Assembly: GCF_037992945.1 (NCBI RefSeq)
Contig: NZ_CP150304.1
Location: 2,111,501 to 2,175,500 of the forward strand
DNA from: Peribacillus sp. FSL E2-0218
GTDB lineage: Bacteria; Bacillota; Bacilli; Bacillales; DSM-1321
Reading direction: 5' to 3'
DNA: 64,000 nt
A program made the translations under genes and the position numbers. The notes beneath the pieces are model-generated. The model did not search any database and was not told the origin of the DNA. It saw only the letters and a list, made by a program, of their open reading frames with translations. The first letter of the stretch is position 1, and each line of letters begins with the position of its first letter. Below, piece by piece: positions 7,353 through 16,646 of this stretch.

Positions 7353-9089
7353 TTAAGCCTTAAACTGTTCGACAGATTTTTCCAGACCGTTAGCGAGCTT
7401 TACCATCGAAGTGGTCGAGAATGAGATGTCTTCCATGGATTTTGCTTGCTGATCGGTTGAAAGTGCCACTTGCTGTGATACCTCAGCTGTTTCCTTAGTT
7501 AGAGCGGCAAAATTTTCAATCGAAGCATTGATTTCCTGAGAACCTGCAGCCATTTGCTCCGTTATGGCGGATATCTCCTGAATCTGATCACTAACATGCT
7601 CATAAGATTTTATCGTCTCATTAAATGTTTCCCTTGTATTCAGGACAACCTTCGTTCCTTCTTCGACCTCTTTCGTACCCGTTTCCATCATGGCCACTGA
7701 GTTATTGATGATCGATTTAAAATGAAGCAGGGATTCTTGGATATTGGTAGCAGATTCCTTGGTGCCTTCCGCTAATTTTCGCACCTCATTCGATACGACG
7801 GCAAAACCTTTCCCATGTTCACCAGCCCTAGCACTTTCAATCGCTGCATTTAGTGCCAGCAAGTTTGTTTGCTCTGCTATCCCCGTAATTAAATGGACGA
7901 TATTCACGATTTCGTTTGCTTGTTCGTCCAGTTTCTTTATTTCTGAACTTGCTTGCAGCATCACATCTTTTACTTGTATGATTTGATTGGAGAGTCCATT
8001 TAAATCTTTATTTCCATTGGACATTTGGATGGACACCTGATTTGTTTGTTCGCTGACTTCTGACGACGCTTCGGCAATTTTTTGAATCCCTATGGTCATT
8101 TCCTCTATGACCCTTGATGATTCTTCACTCCTGTGCAATTGCACTTCCGTAGCTCCCGCAACTTGTTGAATGCCTTTCACGATATATTGTGTGGACGTGT
8201 CCATTTCACTAATTTTGTGTTCGATATCACTTGATGCTGCCAAAAGCTGTAGTGATGAGCTTTTCATCGAGTTGACAATCATGATCGTATTGTTGATCAT
8301 TTCTTCGAATGATTTCACCAATGTGCTGATCTCGTCATTACCCTTTACCTTCGTATGGCTAATCAGTTGATTGGCTGCGATTAAATCCCCATCGGCAATT
8401 TCCTTTGCAGCCATGCTGACCTTTTGAAGTGGCTTTAACTTTCTGGTCAAGTACCATATTAAAGCTCCCACAACGATTGCTATCAGGATTACATTGATGA
8501 TGATCGTTAGAGGAAGGATTCCTCCCAGAACCTTGCTGGCTGTAGAATCCACTTTGCTCGCATCAATATCCACCCCTAATATCCCAATGACCTCATTTCC
8601 TTGTTTTATTGGAACGAAAACGGATAAATAGTCACCGTACTCAGGATCATGAACTATCGAAGTGGTAGAAACCTTTCCCTTCATTACGCTTTTTACATCA
8701 GAATATGCAGTGGCAGTTGTAGTAGTTAAGATGGGAGCTGCCTTTTCATCTTCCTTACTCATTCCATCGATCAGAATATGGACCTTTTTGCTTTTCTCGT
8801 CAATCCCTATTGTATATACATATAACGCTCCCGTTTTTTGCTTATAGTCATGTAACTGTTCCCGGATTTTCCAATATGCTTGCGTTTCTGTTTGATTGCC
8901 TAGAAACTCCGCATAATCCGTTTGATTTATGCCTTGGGCGATGGTGCTTGCCGTGTCCAAGCTGCTCATGGCTATCGTTTTCTCGACCGTATCATTTGTA
9001 CTCTTATACATTAAAAGTAAACTTCCGATTAATGTAATGACCATCCCTGCTAACAGAACGAGACCTATTTTCGTACTAAGTTTATTCAT
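7353..9089 (-). CDS. Methyl-accepting chemotaxis protein
   Basis: 578 residues from the ATG at 9089, chosen because GAGAAGGAG lies just before it; an upstream in-frame ATG would place that site inside the coding region. Layout: transmembrane helix about 8-28, extracytoplasmic Cache-like sensor about 30-190, second helix about 195-217, HAMP domain about 220-275, then a long coiled-coil signalling domain. Its conserved tip IAEQTNLLALNAAIESARAG contacts CheA and CheW. The sensor segment is of the single-Cache type (ILGVDIDASKV near its end). Ligand unknown. It is a single-gene unit. Confidence 0.92.
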   Translation of the reverse strand: MNKLSTKIGLVLLAGMVITLIGSLLLMYKSTNDTVEKTIAMSSLDTASTIAQGINQTDYAEFLGNQTETQAYWKIREQLHDYKQKTGALYVYTIGIDEKSKKVHILIDGMSKEDEKAAPILTTTTATAYSDVKSVMKGKVSTTSIVHDPEYGDYLSVFVPIKQGNEVIGILGVDIDASKVDSTASKVLGGILPLTIIINVILIAIVVGALIWYLTRKLKPLQKVSMAAKEIADGDLIAANQLISHTKVKGNDEISTLVKSFEEMINNTIMIVNSMKSSSLQLLAASSDIEHKISEMDTSTQYIVKGIQQVAGATEVQLHRSEESSRVIEEMTIGIQKIAEASSEVSEQTNQVSIQMSNGNKDLNGLSNQIIQVKDVMLQASSEIKKLDEQANEIVNIVHLITGIAEQTNLLALNAAIESARAGEHGKGFAVVSNEVRKLAEGTKESATNIQESLLHFKSIINNSVAMMETGTKEVEEGTKVVLNTRETFNETIKSYEHVSDQIQEISAITEQMAAGSQEINASIENFAALTKETAEVSQQVALSTDQQAKSMEDISFSTTSMVKLANGLEKSVEQFKA

Positions 9090-9286
9090 CTTTGTTACTC
9101 CTTCTCGAAGTGATAAGTTATCCATGTATATATCGGAAGCAATGAAAGGGATTTAAAGAGAGCATAGGAAAACAAATATATTTTACCTATCCATTAACTT
9201 GAATTTAAAAATGACCAGAAGTTAGGCATCAGTTTTTTCCTTTTTCATTCTTTTGTTCGGCAGTACGACAGAAAAGGAAATTACTT

Positions 9287-9427
9287 ATGAGGCAACAAGA
9301 CATCACAACTTTCATGAAACAAAAACATGTTATCCTTGATGATCAGCGGAATGGATCTATATGGTTGAAAAAAATTGATAATGGTGGCTCTATGATCCGG
9401 GAGTCTAACGAGACATTGTTTGTATGA
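9287..9427 (+). CDS. Possible small protein, 46 residues
   Basis: An ATG with AAAAGGAA 8 bases upstream opens a 46-codon frame containing KQKHVILDDQRNGSIWLKKI. No recognisable domain or signal. It lies alone in the 450-base gap between the chemoreceptor and ABC genes. It may be a real small gene or chance. Confidence 0.25.
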   Translation: MRQQDITTFMKQKHVILDDQRNGSIWLKKIDNGGSMIRESNETLFV

Positions 9428-9541
9428 CTTTGCATATAATCAAAGGGGAAAAGAAGGTATCGGACTTGTGAAGAAGGTTGAACTTGGAAAACATTTCCGT
9501 TAACATGTAATGGTGAGAGTCATATTATAGGAGGTTGCCCA

Positions 9542-10441
9542 TTGAGTCTGCAAATCAATGAAGTTACAAAAAAATTCGGGGAGTTCACGGCTGTCAATCA
9601 GCTTGATTTAACGATTCCCGAGAAAGAAATGTTTGGTTTTTTAGGAGGTAACGGAGCCGGTAAAACGACCACGTTCCGGATGGTATTGGGATTGCTTGAC
9701 CCCACCGAAGGAGAAGTGACTTGGAAGGGTAAGAACATTGATTATACGACCAGTTCATTAATTGGATACCTGCCTGAGGAACGCGGCTTATATCCAAAGC
9801 TGAAAGTGCGCGATCAAATCGTCTATCTGGCAAGATTGAGAGGAATGAACAAACGTGATGCTTTGAAAGAGTTGGAGTATTGGCTTGATCGCTTTATGGT
9901 TCCGGAATACATCGATAAACGGGTCGAGGAGCTCTCCAAGGGAAATCAGCAAAAAATCCAGCTGATTGCATCCATGATCCATAAGCCCGAGTTGCTTATC
10001 CTTGACGAACCGTTTAGCGGACTGGACCCGGTGAATGTGGAAATATTGAAGAAGGCAGTCATCGATCTGAGGGATAATGGGACGACGATTGTATTCTCAA
10101 GCCATCGGATGGAGCATGTGGAAGAGATGTGTGAGCATCTTTGCATCATGCATAAAGGATCTCCGGTCGTTGCCGGGAAACTAAAAGAAATCAAACGTTC
10201 TTTTGGTAAAAAGAATGTGTCAATCAAAGCTGATTTTGATTTATCTTTCTTGGATACTTACGCTGGCGTAACGAAAGTTAAAAATACGATGGAAGGAAAG
10301 GTCCTTCAGGTCACAGGGGAAGATATTGCTGAGAACATGATTCGTGATCTTGTTCCAAAAGGATTCGTTCGAAAGTTCGAATTGGAGGAACCATCGCTGA
10401 CGGATATTTTCATTGAAAAAGTAGGTGCAGTCTATGAATAA
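9542..10441 (+). CDS. yhaQ: ABC transporter ATP-binding protein, NatA/YhaQ type
   Basis: A 299-residue ATPase with Walker A GGNGAGKTT (about 35-43), signature LSKGNQQKIQL, Walker B LLILDEPFSGLDP and the switch His in SSHRMEHVEEM. The C-terminal extension (about 215-299) is typical of NatA/YhaQ-type export ATPases. The start is TTG, supported by TAGGAGG 9 bases upstream. Its stop overlaps the permease start by 8 bases, so the two are translationally coupled. Length and pairing match B. subtilis YhaQ/YhaP, thought to export Na+ or small compounds. The substrate is not certain. Confidence 0.88.
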   Translation: MSLQINEVTKKFGEFTAVNQLDLTIPEKEMFGFLGGNGAGKTTTFRMVLGLLDPTEGEVTWKGKNIDYTTSSLIGYLPEERGLYPKLKVRDQIVYLARLRGMNKRDALKELEYWLDRFMVPEYIDKRVEELSKGNQQKIQLIASMIHKPELLILDEPFSGLDPVNVEILKKAVIDLRDNGTTIVFSSHRMEHVEEMCEHLCIMHKGSPVVAGKLKEIKRSFGKKNVSIKADFDLSFLDTYAGVTKVKNTMEGKVLQVTGEDIAENMIRDLVPKGFVRKFELEEPSLTDIFIEKVGAVYE

Positions 10442-11684
10442 ATTTTGGATTGTTCTTTCTCATACATATCTATCAAAATTAAAAACGAAATCATTTATCA
10501 TTTCCACCATCATCATGATGGCCCTGATTCTTGTCCTGTCGAATATTTCCAAGCTGATTGATGCATTCGGCGATGATGAAACGCAAAAGGTGGCCGTCAT
10601 CGACCAGACTGAAGATCGCTTATTCGATCCTTATAAAAAAGCCGTAAAAGGCATGAGCGAAGACCTTTCGATCATTTCTGCCCAGAATGAAAAGGAAGCG
10701 GAGAAGCTGGTAAGTGCAGATGAAATTATAGGCTATCTTTTAATCGAGAAGGAAGATCGCCTCGGCTTCAGGGGGACATATAAAGCGAATCAAATTTCAG
10801 ATTCAAAGGTAAGCAATGATTTGCTTCTGGCACTTACCCAGCTGAAAAGCCAAATAACTGCGGATGATTTGAAATTGACAGATCAGCAAATCAGCCAATT
10901 GAATACACCGCCTGCTTTTGAAACGATTGCGCTTCAGGAAAATGCAAAAACCGAAGAAGACCTAGATCAAGCCCGCGGTCTTGTTTATGTGCTCTTGTTC
11001 GTCATTTATTTCGGTGTACTGATGTATGCAACGATGATAGCAATGGAAGTGGCCACTGAAAAAACATCACGAGTCATGGAAATCCTGATTTCAAGTGTCC
11101 CGCCAGTGACGCAGATGTTTGCCAAAATCATGGGCATCGCATTGCTTAGCCTTACCCAAATGATTTTATTTTTTGGCGTCGGTTATGTATCGATCAAACA
11201 AAACTTGGCAAGTATGGATGAAGGATTCTTTTCCTTTCTTGGTTTTGGTAACACGAAAATTTCAACCATCATTTATGCAATCATCTTCGCTTTGCTCGGC
11301 TACCTCCTATACGCGACGCTTGCGGCCTGTCTAGGATCGGTCGTCAGCAAAATAGAAGATGTTCAACAAATGATTTCACCGATGACCATGTTAGTTGTCA
11401 TTGCCTTTTTGATTGCGATGTTCGGGCTCGGAAATCCATCGGCAAGTTATATCACCTTTACATCATTCATTCCATTTTTCACCCCAATGATCATGTTTCT
11501 GCGTGTAGGCATGCTCGATGTACCATTCTGGGAAATTGCCCTCAGCATCGCCGTGATGATCATCACCATTGTTTTGCTAGGTATCATCGGGGCAAAAATC
11601 TATCGTGGTGGCGTCTTGATGTACGGAAGCTCAAAATCCCTGAAAAGCATCAAGAATGCCCTGCAATTATCAAAGAAAAATTAG
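10434..11684 (+). CDS. yhaP: ABC-2 type export permease, NatB/YhaP type
   Basis: 416 residues from the ATG at 10434, which overlaps the ATPase stop. Layout: one N-terminal helix (about 22-40), a large extracytoplasmic loop (about 45-175), then five to six helices including the conserved MEVATEKTSRVMEILISSV segment of ABC-2/NatB permeases. It forms the membrane half of the exporter with the preceding ATPase. YhaP of B. subtilis has nearly the same length. Function is export, probably of Na+ or a toxic compound, judged by family only. Confidence 0.87.
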   Translation: MNKFWIVLSHTYLSKLKTKSFIISTIIMMALILVLSNISKLIDAFGDDETQKVAVIDQTEDRLFDPYKKAVKGMSEDLSIISAQNEKEAEKLVSADEIIGYLLIEKEDRLGFRGTYKANQISDSKVSNDLLLALTQLKSQITADDLKLTDQQISQLNTPPAFETIALQENAKTEEDLDQARGLVYVLLFVIYFGVLMYATMIAMEVATEKTSRVMEILISSVPPVTQMFAKIMGIALLSLTQMILFFGVGYVSIKQNLASMDEGFFSFLGFGNTKISTIIYAIIFALLGYLLYATLAACLGSVVSKIEDVQQMISPMTMLVVIAFLIAMFGLGNPSASYITFTSFIPFFTPMIMFLRVGMLDVPFWEIALSIAVMIITIVLLGIIGAKIYRGGVLMYGSSKSLKSIKNALQLSKKN

Positions 11685-11688
11685 CAGC

Positions 11689-11733
11689 AAGCCTGGACTT
11701 TCCATTTCCTTCGGAAAAATCCAGGCTTTAAAT
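11689..11733 (+). terminator. Terminator of the yhaQP-like operon
   Basis: AAGCCTGGA pairs with TCCAGGCTT, with further pairing inside (TTCC/GGAA), followed by a T/A-rich tail, right after the permease stop. Confidence 0.75.
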
Positions 11734-11796
11734 AAATGGCGCATTCATAAAAAGCTAACGAATGTTAAGGCAACCATGATTGGAAGTGTATATTAG

Positions 11797-12099
11797 ATGA
11801 ACAATCCGATACCTTTGGCAATCGCTTCAGAAGCTTTTCTTTTGCTATCCTTCTTCATTATGTATGTATCTACCGGGAAATCCAAAAAGACCTTGATAAT
11901 TGTACTCAGCATCATCGGAGGAGCGCCGCTTTTATATTTTGTCATAGACGATATGAACAGCAATTATGCAGATGCAAATATAGGGCTGGGCCTTGCTTTT
12001 ATGTTTACCTGGTTATATAGCGCCATAGCGTTTATCATTGCAATCATTCTTCTAGTAGTAAAAAAGAAAGCGGATCATGATATTCCGAAAGAACCGTGA
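11797..12099 (+). CDS. Small membrane protein, unknown function
   Basis: 100 residues with three hydrophobic helices (about 5-25, 31-50 and 66-91) and a charged C-terminus KKKADHDIPKEP. GGAAGTG stands before the ATG and a terminator follows. No recognisable domain. It is a single-gene unit between the ABC exporter and a remnant region. Confidence 0.65.
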   Translation: MNNPIPLAIASEAFLLLSFFIMYVSTGKSKKTLIIVLSIIGGAPLLYFVIDDMNSNYADANIGLGLAFMFTWLYSAIAFIIAIILLVVKKKADHDIPKEP

Positions 12100-12122
12100 T
12101 CAGCGCTTTTAGGAAATGATTC

Positions 12123-12163
12123 ATGCAGGGACTACATGAAAATTGCAGTCCCTGCATTTTTAT
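12123..12163 (+). terminator. Intrinsic terminator
   Basis: ATGCAGGGACT pairs with AGTCCCTGCAT around a 13-base loop and is followed by TTTTTAT. Its right half and downstream flank resemble the orphan hairpin at 51013. Confidence 0.8.
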
Positions 12164-12302
12164 ATTTGTGAAAGCAATAATATAGGAAAGATGAAGGAAA
12201 AGGACCTTAGTCATATTTCGACATATTCCAAAGATTTTTTTATCAGTCGGTATTGGCTTTGTTTTTTTAAATAAATGCCTCCGACCATAGGAATTGTTCT
12301 GA

Positions 12303-12398
12303 GTTGATGGTGCAACGCATAGTGCACTGTATGATATCCCGGAATATGTAGGGTTAGCTGTACCTAAATTAACGGATTTCTTTAATCAGGAGCTTTAA
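12303..12398 (+). pseudogene. C-terminal fragment of an alpha/beta hydrolase
   Basis: The frame encodes DGATHSALYDIPEYV, then LAVPKLTDFFNQEL and a stop. This matches the C-terminus of YcjY-like/dienelactone-type alpha/beta hydrolases, where the GATH His is the catalytic base. An in-frame stop lies directly upstream at 12300-12302 and no start codon or nucleophile elbow precedes it, so only the tail of a former gene survives. Family recognition is from memory of the GATH..LYD..EYV pattern. Confidence 0.6.
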
Positions 12399-12709
12399 GA
12401 ATAAAAAAAGCTCGGAATGATGAAATGGTACCGCTGCAGGGCAGTAACGTTATATAAGGGTGTGCCCCTGCAGGTCCTTACCTTTAATGAAATGTGCTGT
12501 ACGCTTATACCTTCTAATACCCATTTTATGTTTGCCGATATGTTGAATTGGCTGACACTTTATCTGATTGGCCAAGTTTCGCTAGTTAGAGAGCCCGCCT
12601 TTATTTTTATACGATCCTCCATTAGATTTATCCGTAATCAATCTAACTCGAATTTATTAGAGAATGGCCACCAGCTGAATATGGAGAAATTCTTTGAGAA
12701 GATAACATG

Positions 12710-12748
12710 AAAAGCCTTACTAGGGAAAGCGGATAGTAAGGCTTTTTA
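12710..12748 (+). terminator. Strong terminator downstream of a remnant region
   Basis: A perfect 13-bp stem, AAAAGCCTTACTA / TAGTAAGGCTTTT, followed by TATTA. It lies between the remnant region (12303-12710) and the convergent AraC-type gene and may serve both directions. The 310 bases before it (12399-12709) hold a 97-codon frame ending exactly at the stem, which I could not support as a gene. Confidence 0.7.
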
Positions 12749-12785
12749 TTACTCGAGTTCCGGTTATAATGTTGAGCAAGGGACA

Positions 12786-13703
12786 TTATGCGTTTATTTT
12801 TTGATTATTCTTCTCTTTCAGACGCTTAATATCTTCTCTAGGCGGAAATCCAAACATCCTGGAATATTCACGGCTGAATTGCGATGGGCTTTCATATCCC
12901 ACCCGAAAAGCAACATCAGCTGCGTCTGTCGATTCGGATAATAACAAGTGCCTGGCTTCCTGCAGTCTTAGTTGTTTTTGGAACTGGATCGGACTCATCG
13001 CCGTGACTTCTTTAAAGTGTCTATGGAGCGAGGATACGCTCATGCTTGCTATATCTGCAAGATCCTCAATTCGAAAAGACTGTTTATAGTGATGCATGAT
13101 ATGTTCGATTGCGTCTCTAATTCGATAGGTAGAGCTTCCTTCCATTGCCATCTGCCCTAGTGTCGCTCCATGTGGACCTTGAAGAACCCTATAGAGAATT
13201 TCCTGCTTGAACAAAGGCGCAAGCACTGGAATATCCTTAGGGTTATCCAGCAAACAAACTAATCTAAGCACAGCATCCAACATGGTCGAGTCTAAAGGGC
13301 TGACAAACATTGCCCTATTGGCACTTTTTTTCGGATCAGCCTGAAATTCAGCATTCCCTAATACGGCTAAGATTTGACTTGGTGTAAATTCAAGTTTGAA
13401 AGCCAGATAAGGAGCATCGGGGGAGGCTTCTATAACTTGTGCGGTAACCGGCAAATCAACAGATGCAACAAGGTAATCGGCAGAACTGTATGTATAGCGA
13501 TCCTGGGCCAGTGATACCACCTTCTTACCTTGGACGATAATGCATAGGGAAGGATTGTAAACTCCATAATTCGGTCCGATGGCAGTGGATTGACGACTGA
13601 AAAATAAAGAAGGAATAGCAGTTGAGTGGGTACCATCCCGACCTGAATGGCTCTCAATCAGTTTAGCAAGTTTACCCTGCCCTTGATAAATTTGTTCGGA
13701 CAT
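12786..13703 (-). CDS. AraC-family regulator with AraC_N domain
   Basis: 305 residues. The N-terminal AraC_N ligand domain is about 15-175 (YGVYNPSLCIIVQGKK near its start). The double helix-turn-helix is about 190-290 (FRIEDLADIASMSVSSLHRHF, then DVAFRVGYESPSQFSREYSR). AAGGAGG precedes the ATG. Relatives such as E. coli YqhC sense aldehydes and activate neighbouring aldo/keto reductases. Here an aldo/keto reductase follows at 14440 on the other strand, with a broken oxidoreductase between them. That regulatory link is inferred. Confidence 0.88.
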   Translation of the reverse strand: MSEQIYQGQGKLAKLIESHSGRDGTHSTAIPSLFFSRQSTAIGPNYGVYNPSLCIIVQGKKVVSLAQDRYTYSSADYLVASVDLPVTAQVIEASPDAPYLAFKLEFTPSQILAVLGNAEFQADPKKSANRAMFVSPLDSTMLDAVLRLVCLLDNPKDIPVLAPLFKQEILYRVLQGPHGATLGQMAMEGSSTYRIRDAIEHIMHHYKQSFRIEDLADIASMSVSSLHRHFKEVTAMSPIQFQKQLRLQEARHLLLSESTDAADVAFRVGYESPSQFSREYSRMFGFPPREDIKRLKEKNNQKINA

Positions 13704-13975
13704 AATAATAAGGTCCTCCTTGTTCCTCTATGATCTGATAGCAATTATAAGGCATATCTTCCTGTGATGTAAGTGTAACTGAGAGGATTAGGCAATCATT
13801 TGAGTCGAATGGGATACCGGTTGCTTTTTCAGCTGTTGCATAATAAGGATGCAGGTAAGTAATATAACCATTTAAAGCGATAAGAATGCAAAGAAGGGGG
13901 AGATGGTTAACCGCTAAAGCATACTCGGCTACGGTATTTTCAAGGAACAAGATCTATCATACGAGGAGCGGTGTT

Positions 13976-14092
13976 ATGAAAATTTTAATTTTAGGCGCTA
14001 ATGATCAAATAGCCCGTAGCCTAACAAATGAATTGCTTAATAAAACGGATTATTCTATCATTCTTTATGCAAAAGCGGTCATTAGCTTTTAA
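13976..14092 (+). pseudogene. Truncated NAD(P)-binding oxidoreductase (Rossmann N-terminus)
   Basis: GAGGAGCG followed by ATG opens MKILILGANDQIARSLTNEL, the start of an NAD(P)H-binding (NmrA/SDR-like) protein of normally about 210 residues. The frame stops after 38 codons. A possible continuation, TIIDDSCEVLF, appears in another frame at about 14092-14124. The following 300 bases, up to the aldo/keto reductase, hold only short broken frames. It is probably a decayed gene with its ribosome site intact. Confidence 0.6.
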
Positions 14093-14439
14093 CTATCATT
14101 GATGATAGCTGCGAAGTTTTATTTGCTGGGATTTTAAAGACAGAGATAAACTGATATAAAAACATATCGAAGATGGATGATCATGCCGCATTTATTAGCT
14201 CTGCCTTTGACGGTATTTCCACCTCGCTTCTAGCCGGAGTAGCATCAAGCAAATCAGGTGGTCGAACTGATGTGGAATAATGAAGCAGGGGGAAGAGTAA
14301 TGACCTTAATTACTCGCAAGATAAATGAATTGTATCCATTTCGGTGAGCGCTTGGGGATTGAACGGATTGAGTTCGGATAGCACCAAAGGAGAGAAGATA
14401 AATAACTGACATTTACTATGAAAAACAGGAGGATATAAT

Positions 14440-15291
14440 ATGCAAAAAGTAATGTTAAACAATGGTGTTGAGATGCCTATACTAGGTTTTGGTGTTTTTC
14501 AAATGACCGATCCAAAGGAATGTGAACAAGCCGTATATGATGCCCTTATGGCAGGATATCGCTTGATTGACACGGCTGCGTCTTATTTAAATGAAAAGGA
14601 GGTCGGCTCGGCCATCAAACGAAGCGGCGTTCCAAGAGAGGAGCTATTCATTACGACAAAACTCTGGGTTCAAGATGCTGGTTACGAGAATACAAAGAAA
14701 GCATTCGCAAACTCACTGGAAAGATTGCAATTGGATTATCTGGATTTGTATTTAATTCATCAGCCATTTGGTGATGTCTATGGCTCTTGGCGTGCGATGG
14801 AGCAATTGTATCGTGAGGGAAAAATCAAGGCAATCGGTGTTAGTAACTTCTACTCAGACCGTCTAGTCGATTTAATTACACATAATGAAGTGGTCCCGGC
14901 TGTAAACCAGGTTGAAACCAATCCTTTCTGCCAGCAAATAGAAAGCGCTAAACTTATGGAAGAAAATAGGGTTCAAATCGAATCCTGGGCGCCTTTTGCA
15001 GAAGGTAAAAATGACATCTTCCAAAATGAAGTGTTGGTATCCATTGCTCAAACGCATAATAAATCTGTTGCTCAAGTAATTTTACGTTGGCTGACACAGA
15101 GAGGCGTCGTGGTGATTCCTAAGTCTGTTCGCAAAGAAAGAATCCTTGAGAACTTTACTATCTTTGACTTTGAATTAAGCCAAGGGGATATGGAAAAGAT
15201 TGCGACGTTAGATACGAATGAGAGCTTGTTCTTCTCACATAGAGATCCTGAAATGGTAAAATCACTCAGTTCCCGTAAACTTGATATATAA
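14440..15291 (+). CDS. Aldo/keto reductase
   Basis: A 283-residue AKR-fold enzyme. Catalytic tetrad residues are visible: Asp in RLIDTAASY, Tyr in the same motif, Lys in TTKLW and His in YLIHQP. The C-terminal NADPH-binding segment VVIPKSVRKERILEN is present. It reduces aldehydes and ketones with NADPH and is closest in style to B. subtilis YvgN/YtbE-type reductases. AGGAGG precedes the ATG. Context with a YqhC-like AraC regulator suggests induction by reactive aldehydes. Confidence 0.9.
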   Translation: MQKVMLNNGVEMPILGFGVFQMTDPKECEQAVYDALMAGYRLIDTAASYLNEKEVGSAIKRSGVPREELFITTKLWVQDAGYENTKKAFANSLERLQLDYLDLYLIHQPFGDVYGSWRAMEQLYREGKIKAIGVSNFYSDRLVDLITHNEVVPAVNQVETNPFCQQIESAKLMEENRVQIESWAPFAEGKNDIFQNEVLVSIAQTHNKSVAQVILRWLTQRGVVVIPKSVRKERILENFTIFDFELSQGDMEKIATLDTNESLFFSHRDPEMVKSLSSRKLDI

Positions 15292-15376
15292 ATTTTGATA
15301 TCAACCGGAACACTCGTAGCTAGATCGAATAGAAACAATAAAGATGTTTGGTTTTTAAGTAAAAAAGAGGGCCATA

Positions 15377-15472
15377 ATGCATATTGAAGGATATAGGATA
15401 CTGTTTGTTCATACATGCGCTTCCGAATTAGTCCTGGAAATTCGATACGATGATATTGCAGAAGATCAATAA
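15377..15472 (+). CDS. Possible 31-residue small protein
   Basis: An ATG preceded by AGAGGG encodes MHIEGYRILFVHTCASELVL and ends in EIRYDDIAEDQ. The stop abuts a terminator, which gives the frame the layout of a real short transcript. No family recognised. Confidence 0.3.
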   Translation: MHIEGYRILFVHTCASELVLEIRYDDIAEDQ

Positions 15473-15502
15473 AAGCCCTTCTCGAGTGAGAGGGGGTTTT
15501 TT
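15471..15502 (+). terminator. Intrinsic terminator
   Basis: An imperfect stem (AAGCCCTTCTC with GAGAGGGGGTT) and six-T tail. It probably ends the aldo/keto reductase transcript. Confidence 0.7.
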
Positions 15503-15686
15503 GTTAATCTTTTTTATATTACCCCAAAAGTACAAGCGGGAAAGCCTCCTCATATTAAGAAATAATGAACTAACGGCACCCGATTTAAACATGTGATTAT
15601 TAGTAATTACCTCCAATTCCTATTTTGCATAAAAAAATCCGCATGAAGTACTATATGAAGACAAGATGGTTTTTAAGGAGGAAGAA

Positions 15687-15947
15687 ATGAGCGAACATGT
15701 TAAAGGCGAATTATCATTATTTACCGAGTATCTTATGTCATTATTATTTACAGCCTGCCTTGCAATTTTTCTTTCGAAGTTCACCGATACTTTTCCATGG
15801 CTTGCCTTCATCGGAATTTCATTAGGTCTTGCTATCATAATTTTCTGTTGGGAAAAAAAGAAGCACCAATGGCCTCTTTTTATTATCGGCTTATTATTGA
15901 ACACCCTGGTGTGGTCCATCGTTTTGAATTGGTCTTCATTTTTCTGA
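15687..15947 (+). CDS. Small three-helix membrane protein
   Basis: 86 residues from the ATG at 15687, chosen because AAGGAGG lies 6 bases upstream; an earlier in-frame ATG at 15666 lacks a site. Three hydrophobic segments (about 15-33, 38-55 and 62-80) have short polar links, including CWEKKKHQWP. No domain recognised. It may be related to small Bacillus membrane proteins of unknown function. Confidence 0.65.
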   Translation: MSEHVKGELSLFTEYLMSLLFTACLAIFLSKFTDTFPWLAFIGISLGLAIIIFCWEKKKHQWPLFIIGLLLNTLVWSIVLNWSSFF

Positions 15948-16020
15948 ATATAAAACATATAACCGTTTAATTCATGTTTCATGGAATCGGCTATTATGGT
16001 TTTTTTATATTCTATTCTCT

Positions 16021-16368
16021 TCATTTTTTCTTTGACAGCCACTCTGCCACGATTGCAGCTTCTTCGTTGGAAATAACCCCAGCCGGCATGCCGTTTTTAC
16101 CATTATTGATAATATCTTCTATTTCACTTTTGTCATATTTTGCACCAACTTTATTTATAGCTGGACCCGCTCCTCCTTGTAGATTTTCGCCGTGACATGA
16201 TATACAGCTATTATTTACAATCTCTTCTGCACCAGCCGAAGTACCCTGTGTGCCCCCATCTGGACTTGGTGATGGTGAAGGTTGCTGTCCTTTGTAAAAA
16301 AATAGTAAAAACACGAAACATCCTGCAAGAACAACACTGACTCCAGAGGTAAGCCAAATTTTTTTCAT
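16021..16368 (-). CDS. Membrane-anchored cytochrome c (CccA/c550-like)
   Basis: 115 residues: an N-terminal membrane anchor (about 5-25), a Pro/Ser/Gly linker (30-48) and one class I cytochrome c domain. The heme site is CISCH (about 55-59) and the axial Met lies in NGMPAGV (about 93). The LAGC in the anchor could alternatively be a lipobox, but hydrophobic residues continue after it, so a transmembrane anchor is more likely. It acts outside the membrane as an electron carrier. It is divergent from tatA and the gluconate-dehydrogenase-like genes, so it may accept electrons from that flavoprotein; this is inference. Confidence 0.88.
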   Translation of the reverse strand: MKKIWLTSGVSVVLAGCFVFLLFFYKGQQPSPSPSPDGGTQGTSAGAEEIVNNSCISCHGENLQGGAGPAINKVGAKYDKSEIEDIINNGKNGMPAGVISNEEAAIVAEWLSKKK

Positions 16369-16646
16369 AAATACCTCCCTATTAAAGTATGTAGCGTTAA
16401 AAACGTATGAAATATGATTTTCTTCATTCTCATAGAATTCATTTTTGGGCTGTATTTAACTTGAACATCCATGGTTCCTATTTTATTATTCCTATCTTTC
16501 CCCAAAAAATATTATTGTATGACTCGATTTTTCTAATGGGCAGGATTTATTCTTATAAATCTAGTTACTATCATTCTAATTGGTAATTATAGGTATAAAA
16601 ATGAGCCGTTCTGTGAATATATGTATAAAGGATAATAAGACACTCT

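Noticed and set aside
12417..12710. A 97-codon plus-strand frame ending at a terminator
   Set aside because: No ribosome site, no recognisable domain and odd composition. The neighbourhood is decayed DNA, so the terminator alone is not enough.
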